Shown: one piece after another, positions 1 through 10,900 of the stretch
How positions within the stretch are numbered: the first letter of the stretch is position 1
Layout of the letters: each line of letters starts with the position of its first letter
NCBI RefSeq assembly: GCF_028009165.1
Contig: NC_079244.1
Coordinates: 3,162,001-3,226,000 of the forward strand
DNA from: Akanthomyces muscarius
Taxonomy: Eukaryota > Ascomycota > Sordariomycetes > Hypocreales > Cordycipitaceae
Length of the DNA stretch: 64,000 nt
Direction of reading: 5' to 3'
Notes under the pieces: model-generated
Databases searched by the model: none
What the model saw: only the letters and a program-made list of their open reading frames with translations
Told to the model about the DNA's origin: nothing
Program-made: the position numbers and the translations under genes

Positions 1-912
1 GTGGTGAACGGTGACCCAAGGTGGTGAACAATTTTTTTTCGGGCAGGCCCGCCAGTCTTGGAAGCCATGGCAATGTAGCAATCACAGATGTGCGTGAAAG
101 ACCTTCCTTTATTCTATATCACTGATCAATTTATTGGTCGTGTTTGTTTCTGCTTAGTTTTCCGGCAGCAGGATGTGGAAAGATGAGGAATCGAGCATGA
201 GAGTTCGAGGTGTCCCTGGTTTCCAGATGTGGGGCCTCCTTAGGCAGCGGGTGCCTCGCTGCAATCGTTGATGCTTATGCAGCAATTCAGACCGAGGTCG
301 GTTATACCTGTGTATATTAATCCAGGGATTGAGCTCTACGAATTGATAGAACATCACTGATTTCTTTTTGCGAGTCACTCCTCCGCGTTGCTAAACTGTG
401 ATGATGTCTCGACGAGCAAGAAACTAGCGCGGCCAACCTGTAAGTGGCTGCTTCGTGCTTGCCATGTAATGAATTTTATATTTTATTTTCCTTTCTGGAA
501 GAATTTGCCCCCCTCAAGTCGTACAGATCGTTCTTTATATCGGTCTTTATTAAAAGATATGAGGACTATCTCGCTGTAGTTTAGATCAATAACTGCAGGT
601 GTAAAGCTACCATGTAATGTTAGTTACATCTCCTCCACATGCGTGTAGATGGGTATACATATCTTCTGCCAGTAAGAAACACCCTTCTTCCGTGCAGCCA
701 GGTAAATGACAAGAGTAAGCTGTTGTAGGCACCGGCCTAGGCAAACGGAGCATCGGCGAATTTGACACCTGCCAGCTGGCAGTGTGGCGCCGCCGCCAGC
801 TGCCAGCCTCGACCAACACCAATAAATAGGTAGATATCCTCTCTCCTACTTTTACTCCTCGTACCTCCATCTCCAAATTCATCAGTTCCTCGTTCCACAG
901 CCGGAACCAGCG
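1..912. other. 5' flank with no supported gene
   Basis: No reading frame here looks coding. Open frames are short, AT-rich or antisense to the Stc1-domain gene. The stretch probably holds the promoter of that gene and the edge of an unseen neighbour. Confidence 0.5.
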
Positions 913-2304
913 ATGACCCAACGCGCCCCCACGCGGTAAGTTATATTCCCAATCCTTCCGCACGGCTCCAACCAACACCGTGACGTTTAGCTTCCGCTGC
1001 AAAGTCGGCGGCGAGTGGAAAAACCTTTCCGAGTTCTCGAACGCGCAGCAAAGAAACCTGCAGACAGGGCGCGTCGTTGACCCCGCCCACAGCGGCATGA
1101 CGTGCAAGCAGCACGCATCAGGATCGCGCTCCGAGCTGCGCTGTGAGCTGTGCAACCTGGTGAAGCCGCTTGACGAGTTTAGCAAGAGCTCGCGCCGCAA
1201 AGGCGAATATGTAAGTTGCATGACGCCGACAGTCTTTTACGCCTGATATTCTAAACAATTTACTGCTAGCAATGCCGACGCTGTGTGGCTTGGATCGAGA
1301 TCCAAGAGCCGACCCTCACGCCGGGGCCGCTTGAAACCGGGCATATCTCGCCGGAGGAGGAAGAGCAGCAGATGCTCAAGAACCGTTTCTTACTGAGTAA
1401 TGATTTCTTTGATGGCGAAGACGAAGGCCTCCCACAGGTATATTCTTGTTTTCTTTTGCGGCTCTTCCTATCTCATTTCGCTTCTTTCCCCTTCCTCCCC
1501 TCGTTTTCCTTGCCTGACTATTTCTGTTTGTCCCTGTCTTTCATTTACTACCACATCGCTGACACCAGTACCACAGGCTCCGGTCACGGCATTCTCCTCC
1601 CTCGGCCTCGACGAGTCGTACGCTACAGCTGTTGGTTCTACCTCAATTGGCGAGCTCCTTTCTCGATTCGACGACACCTATTCCACTCGATCTAACATGC
1701 CGCCACACCTCGAAGGCAAAGCCGCCGCCTCTGCCGCCGCCTCCGAGACCTCGTCTGTTGCTGGTAGTAGCAGCGAGGTAACTCTCCCGCCGCATCTGCG
1801 CGGAAAATACAAGACAATGAGTGCAGCAGCCTCGTCGGCCGCCTCCTCGACAGCGGGGGACCTGTCGCTGCCCACGACGCTCCTCGACACTGACTCGGAC
1901 GTCGCGTCCATTGTCAACAATTTCAACGCTTGGGGCCCAAATGGCGAGCTGCAGCGGCGCCGACCCGACTCCGTGTTGGACTCGGCAGCGTCTCTTTCGT
2001 CGGAAGCTGTCTCTGCAGAGAACAACGACCCCAACGTGGTGGGCGATTGGACCCGCGTGGGAAAACCAAAGTCGGCAGTGTTGTCGAGACCAGGCAAGGG
2101 GCGCTTTGTCAAAGATGCAGAGGTATGTTTGTGATCATGCTGCGGTCAGAAAAGACGCCGTTTTGCTAATCAATCTGGCAGGCTCGGATGTCTTCCGCCG
2201 AGATGCGGGAGTACCGTGGTGAGATCCAGCCAACTTACATGCGTCGAGAAATCGACACGCAGAAGCGCATCCGCCCGATCGGTTACGACTCTGACTCTGA
2301 GTAG
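913..2304 (+). CDS. Stc1-domain zinc-finger protein
   Basis: Five exons (913-935, 991-1210, 1270-1437, 1577-2122, 2182-2304) join in frame to 359 aa. Residues about 9-95 carry an Stc1-type zinc domain: FRC near residue 11, then MTCKQH, LRCELC, a KPLDEFSKSSR stretch, and QCRRC followed by WIEIQEP. Introns interrupt this domain, so it is only visible after splicing. The remainder is low-complexity and Ser/Ala-rich, with two PPHLxGK motifs about 40 residues apart and a basic C-terminus ending in DSDSE. In fission yeast Stc1 bridges Argonaute/RNAi to the CLRC H3K9 methyltransferase complex. Filamentous fungi have many Stc1-domain proteins of untested function, so a chromatin or RNAi role is inferred from the domain alone. 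The gene converges on the kinase gene downstream. Confidence 0.85.
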
Positions 2305-3045
2305 GGCTTCTATCTTCTGAAGCATATCGCATGCTGTTCGTTTCGTCAATTACAGGATAACCCGTTCTTCTTTGCGCTTGGGCTTGTGTTAATGTGCCTC
2401 TTGTTCTGGTTGCATTTCTGATTTCGGCTGTTGTTCCCAATCTCGTTCAATTTCTTCACGTGGCTCGTCTACAATGATTTATCCCTTCGTTCTTCCTCGA
2501 TAAGGAGTTTTTTCAGTGTGCACCTTTAGTGAAAGTCACGCTATGCGAATAGTTGCGAAAAGACAATGTTACTCCATTTCAGAACGCGAACTCTGCTTCA
2601 AGAGCCGCCATCCTTTGATATACGCCAACTAAATTACATTTTGCCACCTTGTAAGTCAAAAGGGAAAGAGAGGAAAAACAATTTGTGCCCGAGGCCCTTC
2701 AATATCCCGAAAACAAAAGCGAAAAAAAAGTGAAAAAAATGAGCCCCCAATGCTGTATGGTTGATGTCCGAATTCTTTGAATTTCCCTTTCCCTTTCCCC
2801 GAGGCGAAGAAAAAAACACATTGCAAGCCTCAAAAAAGTTTGTTGTGCCCGCTCAACAAATTGAAAATAAAATGCCAAACAGAAGACGAGAAAAGAAGGG
2901 TGGATAAGTATGTCTGATGGCCGATCACCCGGGTTCGACCATGGGGCGTTTGAGTCTTCCACATGCCATCTGCTGCAGCCCCTCTTGCTGCCGCCCCCCT
3001 CCCCTGCAAAGACGGACGAGTCTCTGCCGCTGTTTCGGCTTCCCG
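2305..3045. other. convergent 3' spacer
   Basis: Spacer between the 3' ends of the Stc1 gene (+) and the kinase gene (-). It is rich in A/T runs around 2640-2900. Short open frames on both strands are not convincing as genes. Confidence 0.5.
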
Positions 3046-3210
3046 CTACAGCTCCCGATCATCGCTACGGTTGTAGCTGCTCGGTGGCGCATTGACGACC
3101 GCCTCGGCGTCACCCACTTGCTTGCGCTCCGTCACCTCGCGGCGTTGCTTGTCCTTGAGGCGCTTGCGCAGAACCAATGATGGGCTGGACGCCCCGGCGG
3201 TGTTTAGTTG
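3046..3210 (-). other. In-frame extension after a leaky-context stop of the kinase gene
   Basis: Directly after the kinase stop (CAA TAG CAA CTA) the same frame stays open for 54 codons and ends at TAG (3046-3048). The stop context fits the TAG-CAR-YYA rule of the tobacco-mosaic-type readthrough signal, known to be leaky in plants and yeast. By hand count 41 of 54 third positions are G or C, like the flanking exons. The encoded tail is hydrophilic with a basic core (LRKRLKDKQRREVTERK) and ends in DDREL, which is not a canonical PTS1. Readthrough would give about 520 aa. It could instead be chance openness in GC-rich DNA or a recently gained stop. Confidence 0.5.
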
Positions 3211-4949
3211 CTATTGCAGAGGCTCCGAGGACGACGACAGGCGGTTTAAGTGGAGGTAGACATCTGTGCCGTATCTAAGAAGAGGAAAAGTCCAAGGTTA
3301 GCGGCCTGACAAGAATTCGGCGAATCTGCATGAGTGCCATTGACTTACCCCTCCATGCTAATCAGCTTCAGGTCGCCTCCAAAGTAGCGCGCGTACAGTC
3401 TAGAAATGGGCAGACCGTAGCCGAAACCGGCCATGGGAGCCTTGAAGTCGCTCTTGTCGAAATCGGGATCCAGGTTGGGCGTGCGGTCGACGGTGGTGTA
3501 CATGTAGGTCCAGACCAGCGGGATGGCGCTGCGGGGGATGCCGCCACCCTCGTCACTAATCTTGATGGTGATGTCCTCCTTGCCCTCGGCGACAATGACC
3601 TTTGTGACGGGAAACTCCTGCTTGTCCATGCCGTGGGTCTCGACGACGGCGCGCAGGGAGTTTTTGAGCGTCTCGAAGAGCATGTGCGACAGGTGGCCGG
3701 GCACGTACATGAAGTCGAGGTTGGGGTTGCAGACGAGCTGGACCTTGGGAGCCTCGAAGAGGCCGTAGTGGTCCTCGCAGACGAAGCGGGCATTCTCAAT
3801 GGCCTCCTGGGCGAGGTCCTGGACGTTGGTCTTTGTGCAGATGACGCCGACGTAGGTGGGGTCGCGGTGGTGGCTCTGGTCGGTCAGGGCAATGTGCTGG
3901 CCGAGGAGCATGCGGATGCCGATGCGGGACATGTAGAAGCGGTCGAGGAAGGACTGGATGCTGCTGTCAATCTGCAGGCGTTGGCGCTTGCGCTTGTACT
4001 CGAGGATGCCCTGGGCCATGGTGGTGACGACGCCGTCGTGGCGGCGCTTGATCTTGTGCAGGGTCTGGGCGAAGCGCTGGTTGTAGAGGTGCAGCTCGGC
4101 GGGCCAGGCGCCCGTGTCGTCGACGGTGGCGTAGTAGCGTCGCGAGAGGGACTTGGCCTTGCCGTTGCCATTGCCGTTGCCGTTTGTGTGGCCCCAGCCG
4201 GTAGGATCTTCGTCAATGGACGGATTGGGTGTGGCCTCGGAGAGCTGTTGGTAGCCGCCCATGAGGGCGTGCCGTGAGGGCTTCATCAGGCGATCTCGTG
4301 TTTCCTTGTCGAGCTCGGGGCGGGGAAGCTGTGTGATTTCCTGGGTTGGGGGAGTCTGGGTCAGCGAAAATGATTCGGGAAAAATGCAGGCAAAACTGTC
4401 TGTGTAAAAAAAAAAAAAGACAAAAGAATCGGCTCGGGTGGACTGGTCGACTCACTTCGAAAGATTGGGCGTACCAGTCCTTGACCTTGATAACCGAGGG
4501 CATGTCGTTGACGCCATCGGGCAAGTCCTCCAGTTCGCGGACTCTGTGGGCTAAGCGGATGGGAAGCTCCTCGGAAAGGAATTGTGAAGCTCGGAATAAG
4601 GTTCCTAGTGAGTGCGCGTTAGAACCGAGCTGCTGTTGCGCGGCTGCTGCGCGGAGTGCTTCTGCTGCGGCCTGCCGGGCAAGACGGGTGGTTTGCGGCC
4701 ATCACGAGCGCAGGCGGCCAGCCTGTCTGGGGAAAGCAAAAGAGTCGGACACTAACCTGTGGAGGGCTTGTCGCCAAACTGGACCATCTGGCGCAGACTG
4801 ACGCCGGTGGCAGGGAATTGGGCATAGTGACGGATGGTGTCCATTAACTTTTCCGAAGCCTTCCACGCCATCTCGGGCGGTTGTGATGCTGGCAGGTAGC
4901 TCCTCGCGCGATAGTATGTGTCGGAGAGAAGACGACGGAGGAGACGCAT
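3211..4949 (-). CDS. Mitochondrial pyruvate dehydrogenase kinase
   Basis: Four exons (4949-4757, 4604-4456, 4340-3349, 3274-3211) give 465 aa. The protein phosphorylates and inactivates the E1-alpha subunit of pyruvate dehydrogenase in the mitochondrial matrix. The N-terminus is Arg-rich (MRLLRRLLSDTYYRAR), as expected for import. Residues about 45-110 hold the kinase-family N-domain (FPATGVSLRQMVQFG, then LPDGVNDMPSV). The GHKL ATPase domain follows, with the N-box near residue 341 (ETLKNSLRAVVE), the G1 box near 376 (DEGGGIPRS) and the G2 box near 420 (GFGYGLPISRLYARYFGGDL). The C-terminus is SMEGYGTDVYLHLNRL then SSSSEPLQ. A short Asn-Gly repeat lies in the middle. The upstream frame is open to about 5168, but the chosen Met best fits a targeting peptide. 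The stop lies in a readthrough-type context. Confidence 0.93.
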
Positions 4950-7925
4950 GGCGGCGGTCGAGGGGGCACCTGGCGGCGCGGCGAACCGGCCCCAGACCTG
5001 CGGGAGAGGGGAAGTCACAGTGGCCGGCAGGGCGGGCGCGGGTGTGTGCCACAGCGCAACACCCGCTATAACCAGTTGACTAAAAAAAAATAAAGGCGAG
5101 CCAAACTGCCCAGCACCAGCAACTAGACTGCCTCTGAACGCCCTGAATACTGGGTCGCTCTGAGTCAAAGCCGGGGAACGAATCGGAGTGGCGCGCCCAC
5201 ACTAGGACATTCAAAGGTGCGTTTCTGGCGCGAAAGTGGTGCCCAAGTGGTGCGGTCGCACGCAGAAAAGCCGGAATAGAGGGGGACTTGAGAGCCGAGG
5301 TTGCAGCGTCGGACGCTGTCGTGGTGGCTATGACGTGTAGTCGTGTAGTGGTGTAGTGGTAGGTCTTCGGTTCGCCTCCTTTTCCTTTTCGTACTGGTCC
5401 CAAGAGGAAATAAAAAAAATATCGAGAAAATGGCATATGAAGATTACGAGAGAAACTGCAAGCAAAGGCACACGGGCATCTCGTTTCCTTTATTCTTACC
5501 CAGTGTCGCGTGTGTCCCTCACCTTTAGTATGCTTTTACGTGAGAAGAGGGGACCTTGAAAGCCCGCCAGGTCTCGCCCTCCACCCATGTCCGGCCCCCC
5601 GGAGAGAGCCAAGCAGATGAGAGAACCACCCACGCGGTCTCCTGATGGCGCACAATTTTCGCCCGTGCAAATTACTGAGTACTGATCTCTGGGCAGCGCT
5701 ATTTACCCGGCCTGCAGTCTTTCGCGATCCTGCTAGCCCTGCCAGGGGAGGGAATCGTGGGGCGGGAGCTGCGTGTTAGTGCGATACTCGGGCTGGGCTC
5801 CAGTCGCCTGGCTAAGTTTCTGAGTAAGACGGTAGTAACCTGCGTGAGAATCTGACTACTGGTACCCCTCGCCAAGGCAACGCGGCATTGGCAATGATGG
5901 GGAAGTCTATTTTGACAGTTTGTACGGGTAAATTAGTTTAAATACACGGCAGACGAAGGGGAATTGGTTGCGCCATGTCTCAGCACGTGAGAGTACCGAG
6001 GCATTGTTGGCGGGCTTGGAATGGGGGCTTTAATGAGACTATATCGAAACAGTGTTGTGATGTTTTGACGGGGCATGTCGCGGCGCTGCAGGTTAAGACC
6101 AATTGGCAACGCCGCCATGCTCCTGTACTTTGGTAGTCATGTAAAGGTTAGCTCCGCCGTCTCGTCCCTATTTTAACTAGATGGGCAGGCTTTGAGAGAG
6201 CCGCATCGGATATTACTGCCGATGGCACGTCTCTCTATTTGGCAGCACAGTCAGCACACAAACACGATACGATAGCAAGTTCACCACTACCTACCTACCT
6301 GTACATCTCGCGACGAGTATGTTTGACCGCTGCCCGGGAAACATTCTTCACCAAAACATTTGACAAATTCAGTGGCCGGCGGTAATTTTCCTGACCTTGC
6401 TGCAAGTCACGACGTAACTGAGGGAGGACGATACTGCTTCGGCAAGAGCTGGAAAGGACCGGAGCTCAATTTGGCCATTGGCCATTCAGGCGGGTGCTGA
6501 GCCGATGGTCTTGCCTGGCTGGCGGGCTCTCGCTACGCTACTCTTTCTAGCGGGAAGCCACACTGAAACTACGGTCAAGCTACAGGGCTTGAGGGCTGAG
6601 GGAATCGTCTGCAAACGGTTGCGTGCTTGTGTGCTCACTAAAAAAAAAAAAGTACAGACAGGCCCTGTCCCCTGCCTGTGGTGACCTGCAGGCTCCAGGC
6701 TGCAGCTCACAAGCCACGCCCGCCCGCCCATCTCCAAGCCACCCCACTTCACTTCCCACTCCGCCGCGGCCAATCATTCACGTGCTGTTTGTCGTGCTTG
6801 CGCATCGCCTCCATCTCGGGTTTCCGTAGGCATCTCGGCCTTCTCGGCGATGCTCGGGACTCTCGAAATTCGGCCGGCCGGCCTACTGCTACGCAGGTTT
6901 GCCAATCCCTGTCGCAAACACAAAAGCCGCCTCCTCGTGCTCATTCACCGCGACTTTTTGAAATCAAAACTATTGGTAATGACATGGTCAAGCGGAATTG
7001 CCATACTCCAGATTAGACTTGTCCGTGGGCGCATTTATTATACCCCTCACCTATTGGTTTGCCGCGGCCATATATGTGTTCTGCACCTTCAACCATGCAT
7101 TTACATCGTCACGTTTCACGACAAGCTCCTGGAAACAACTTCACGAGTAAGGCTCGTCAATGCCTGCGAAATGCCGATAAGAAGTGTGTCTAAGAAAAGA
7201 AAAGAGCAAAAAAATGTAATTCTCAGCGGGATTGCTAATTTTGATAACCTGCATCAATGTTGCTCTGTTGTTTAGTAGGTAGTATGCCCAGCTCGTGCTG
7301 TTGCTGCCAGTAGATCCTCTCTCGTAGCCATCCACAGCATCATCGGATGGACCCTTGACGGGCTCGCCTTGTGCGCCAAAGAGCATCGCGCATGAATTCT
7401 ATAAACAGCAATCGACAGTCGCATGTCTATCACTGACTCAACGTTAATTGCCCTGGAGATCTACCCCGTCTGCGCATCTTCGCAGGAGCCGAGCACAGCA
7501 ATCGGCGCAGGGTCTTGCTGGCAAAGGGTCGCTTAAGATCTGCCTGAAACCCAAACGATTCCAGCATCCACACACTCGCGAAACTGGAATAAATTCAGTT
7601 CCGGTGCCTCTCCAGCACTTGCCCCAGGTTCTACGCCCAGTCAAGGTGAAACCGGGGGCCGAACCGCTCCCAAACGGCAGCAGCCCGCTGTTTCAACTCA
7701 ACATTGGCAAACGTGTTGCTTGGTCATGGCGATCATGATGGGATATATATAGATGAGCGTCGCTGAAATAGTGGCTCGCCAATTATGCTGCTTCCGCCGG
7801 ATTGCTGTTAGAACTCCCTCTTGCTGGCTAGTTCCAGCCTCACCACTCTCTTCTACGCCCCTTGCATTGCCCGTCGCCGGTCGACATATTACTTAATAGT
7901 TCTCAACGCTTAGACTTGTACCAAG
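4950..7925. other. Long divergent spacer
   Basis: About 3 kb between the kinase (-) and repeat-protein (+) genes. Open frames, the longest about 141 codons near 6850-7275, have no recognisable domain and poor codon bias. The stretch contains A and T runs. I see no RNA gene. It likely holds both promoters. Confidence 0.5.
7744..7751 (+). promoter_or_regulatory. TATA-like box of the repeat-protein gene
   Basis: TATATATA lies about 175 bp before the ATG at 7926. The position fits a core promoter with a leader of roughly 140 bases. Confidence 0.4.
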
Positions 7926-10900
7926 ATGGCTTGCACAACCGTCCAGCGAGCGTGTCGCCACTTGATACCCTTTCTGCTGCTACTTCTTACGATTCTACAG
8001 TCAACACTAGCAGAGCAGGACCTGAATCACGATGCTTTGGAAGGGGTCAATGGCTTTGAACAGCTCGCACAATTCTCCGAAGAGCATGACGCTCAACTTC
8101 GAAGAGCTTACATGGCACTGATGAGCATGTTTAGCGATGCGACCAGGGAAGCCGCAACAAGATATGGTGCCATAGAGCTTCGCACGCTCTCAAATGAGTT
8201 GGAGAGTCATATACATACCGTAAACTCCAACACTGACAAGCGACACCGCCTCGACTTGAAGAGGAGCGTCTCCGACGACAACGACGACAACGGAGAGGGA
8301 GGGGCGGAAGGGATACTCGCTAGGCTGTTTTCCAGCCCAAGTCCAGATACGGAGAGCGAGTTGGACATTGCGCAAACTGATATGGAAGCGACGAGCACCG
8401 GCGAACAAACAGAGCCAGACTCCGGGGCGACGACTCTGGGAAAACGCTTGCTCGGTGGTCTTCTAGGCAACATTCTGGGAGGCGATGCCGGCAAGGCAGG
8501 AGGAGCAGACGGAGCAGCAGGAGCAGCGGCAGGAGGAGCCGGAAAGGGAGGGATAGGCGGCATCATTTCAAACGTCGCGGGCGATGTCGTTGGCAAGCTT
8601 CTCAGCTCGACAGGCAGCGGTTTTGCCGGCGCGGGCTTCTTCGGCGGCGTGGGCGCCGGCCAGGGCGCAGCGCAGGCGCTCAACCTCGCCACGGCGGCCA
8701 AGGCCAAGACGACCGGCGAGCAGGTCGCGCAGGAGAATGGCATGAAGAATTCCGGTCTCAACCCCATCATCTCCAACGCGGCCATGGGGCTGACGGCCAC
8801 GGCCGTCAAGGCCGCCATGAACAGCCCGCTGCTCAGCAAGCTGCCCCCGATCGCGGCGCTCGCCGCGTCCCTCGGCGCCGGCGTGGGCAGCGGCGGCGCC
8901 ATGGGCCTGGGCGTCACCAGCAAGAACGTCGCGCCGCCGCTCAACGGGTCCAGCGTCGAGGACATTGTCGGCGGCCTGGGCTTCGGCGCGAGCCGCGCCT
9001 TCACCTCGAACCTCAACCTGACCGGCGGCCTGGCGTCGCTGCTGCCGCCCGCCAACATTGGCGCCACGGTGCAGGGGGTCGGCAGCGGCATCGGAAAGGG
9101 CGCCGCGCTGGGCCTGAAGCTGACGAGGAACGCGAGCATCGAGCCGCCGCCGCCGGCCTCCCTGCAGGACATACCCGGCGTGGCCGGCTCGCTGTCGTTT
9201 GGCCTCAGCCGCAGCTTCACCGACTCCATCGACGTGAGCAACATTGCGGGCCTCGTCCCGGGGAACCTGGACATTGGCGCTTCTGTTCTCAGCCTGGCGA
9301 GCGGCCTCGGCGGCGGCGCCGCGCAGGGCCTGGGGCTCGCTGCAAAGAACAAGAATCTGGCGCCGCCGTCGCCCAAGGCCGTGTCGGATATCCCTGGCAT
9401 CGCTGGGACTCTTGGATTTGGACTCAGCAATTCCTTTACAAGCGGCGCCGATCTGAATGCGCAGTCCTTGGGTGGTCTGCTGCCCAACTTTAGCTTTGGC
9501 GACGCAGCGCTCAACGTCGGCAACGGCGTCGGCAAAGGCGCTGCTCTCGGGCTCAAGTTCACAAACGACTCGTCGATAGCGCCGCCGGTGCCCCAGGCGG
9601 CGCAGGATATTCCTGGTCTGGCTGGGACTGTCGCGTTTGGGCTGAGTAGAAGTTTCACCGACGCCCTTGGCCAGAAGAGCCTTGCCAATTTGGTCCCCGC
9701 GAACCTCGACGTTGGCGGCCTCGCTCTCAGTGCCGGCACGGGCATCGGCAATGGCGCGGCGCGGGGGCTGAAGCTCACCAAGGCGGATCTGGCCCCAGCG
9801 CTGCCAAAGTCCAACGCAGATCTGAACGGCATCGCTGGCACTTTTGCGTTTGGGCTGAGCAACTCCCTGACAGACAACCTCAACCTCAGCGCGCAGAGCC
9901 TGGGCGCTGCGATTCCTCCCATCGACTTCAACTCGGCGGCTCTGAGCGTCGGCAATGGCATCGGGTCTGGAGCAGCCCTCGGGCTGAAGCTGACGCAAAA
10001 AGATGCCAGCGGCTTTGAGACGCCGGCACCGCCGTCTGTGCCGTCGCTGGCAGATATTCCCAAAATTGCGGGCACGCTCGCGTTTGGCGTGAGCAAGAGC
10101 CTGACTGGCTCAATCAATGGAAGCGGCATGAGCATAAGCAACTTGATCCCTGCGGATCTGGATATCGGCGAGGTTGCTCTCGGTGCCGGACGTGGCCTGG
10201 GCAGTGGTGCTTCCATGGGGCTGGGGCTCGCGAGCATGACAATGCTGAAATCCCGCGCCGAGTCCAACTCTTCTTCCTCAAACGTGCCGGGCTTGGTGGA
10301 GAAGTTTACCTTTGGCCTGGGCAACTCTTTCACGGACAAGATCAACATCTCCTCTCAGGCGCAGAACCTAGCGTCGAATCTGCCGCCAGTAGATCTTGGT
10401 GCCACAGTCTTGAGCGTCGGCTCGGGGCTCGGATTGGGCAGCGCCAAGGGTCTTGGTCTCGCCAAGGCGGACGCCCAGGCGCCGCCGATGCCAGAATCTC
10501 TGAAAGACATCCCGCAGCTTGCCGGTACCTTTTCCTTTGGCTTGAGCGATGCCCTCACGAAAAACTTGAACATAACTGGGCTACTCGGTGGATTGACAAA
10601 GAATGCAGGAGGAATGCTCGCAAAATTTGCTGCCCCTGTGGCTTCTGGCCTTGGAAAAGGCATAGGAACGGGAAGCGCCGTGGGCTTGGGTTTGCAGCCC
10701 GAAACGGACATTGCGTCACCGCAACGCTCATCGACCCAAGGCGGGGATATTGACGCCGAAGCTCTCGCGCAGAGTTTTGCAGAGGGGCTGACCTCACGGT
10801 TCCTGGCGAATGACACTGCAGGCAAGCTCGTCAAGAGTGTATCGGGAGGCAACGGCACTGGCGGCATCACGGATCTCGTGGGAAAGATAGACGTGCCCCG

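Noticed and set aside
607..1221. 204-codon minus-strand open frame
   Set aside because: Overlaps the Stc1 zinc domain on the other strand, which has clear domain and splice support.
3046..3213. Alternative splicing instead of readthrough for the kinase tail
   Set aside because: Using the AATAG before CAA as an acceptor with the exon-3 donor gives GG+C AAC TAA, an immediate stop, so splicing does not open the tail in frame.
3330..4277. 315-codon plus-strand open frame
   Set aside because: Antisense shadow of the pyruvate dehydrogenase kinase exon 3.
6850..7275. 141-codon plus-strand frame
   Set aside because: Unbiased codons, mixed hydrophobic and Cys content, no family resemblance.
8207..10348. 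713-codon open frame on the minus strand
   Set aside because: Fully antisense to the repeat array; its openness follows from the GC-rich third positions and repeated units of the sense gene, and its Pro/Arg/Ser-rich product has no domain.
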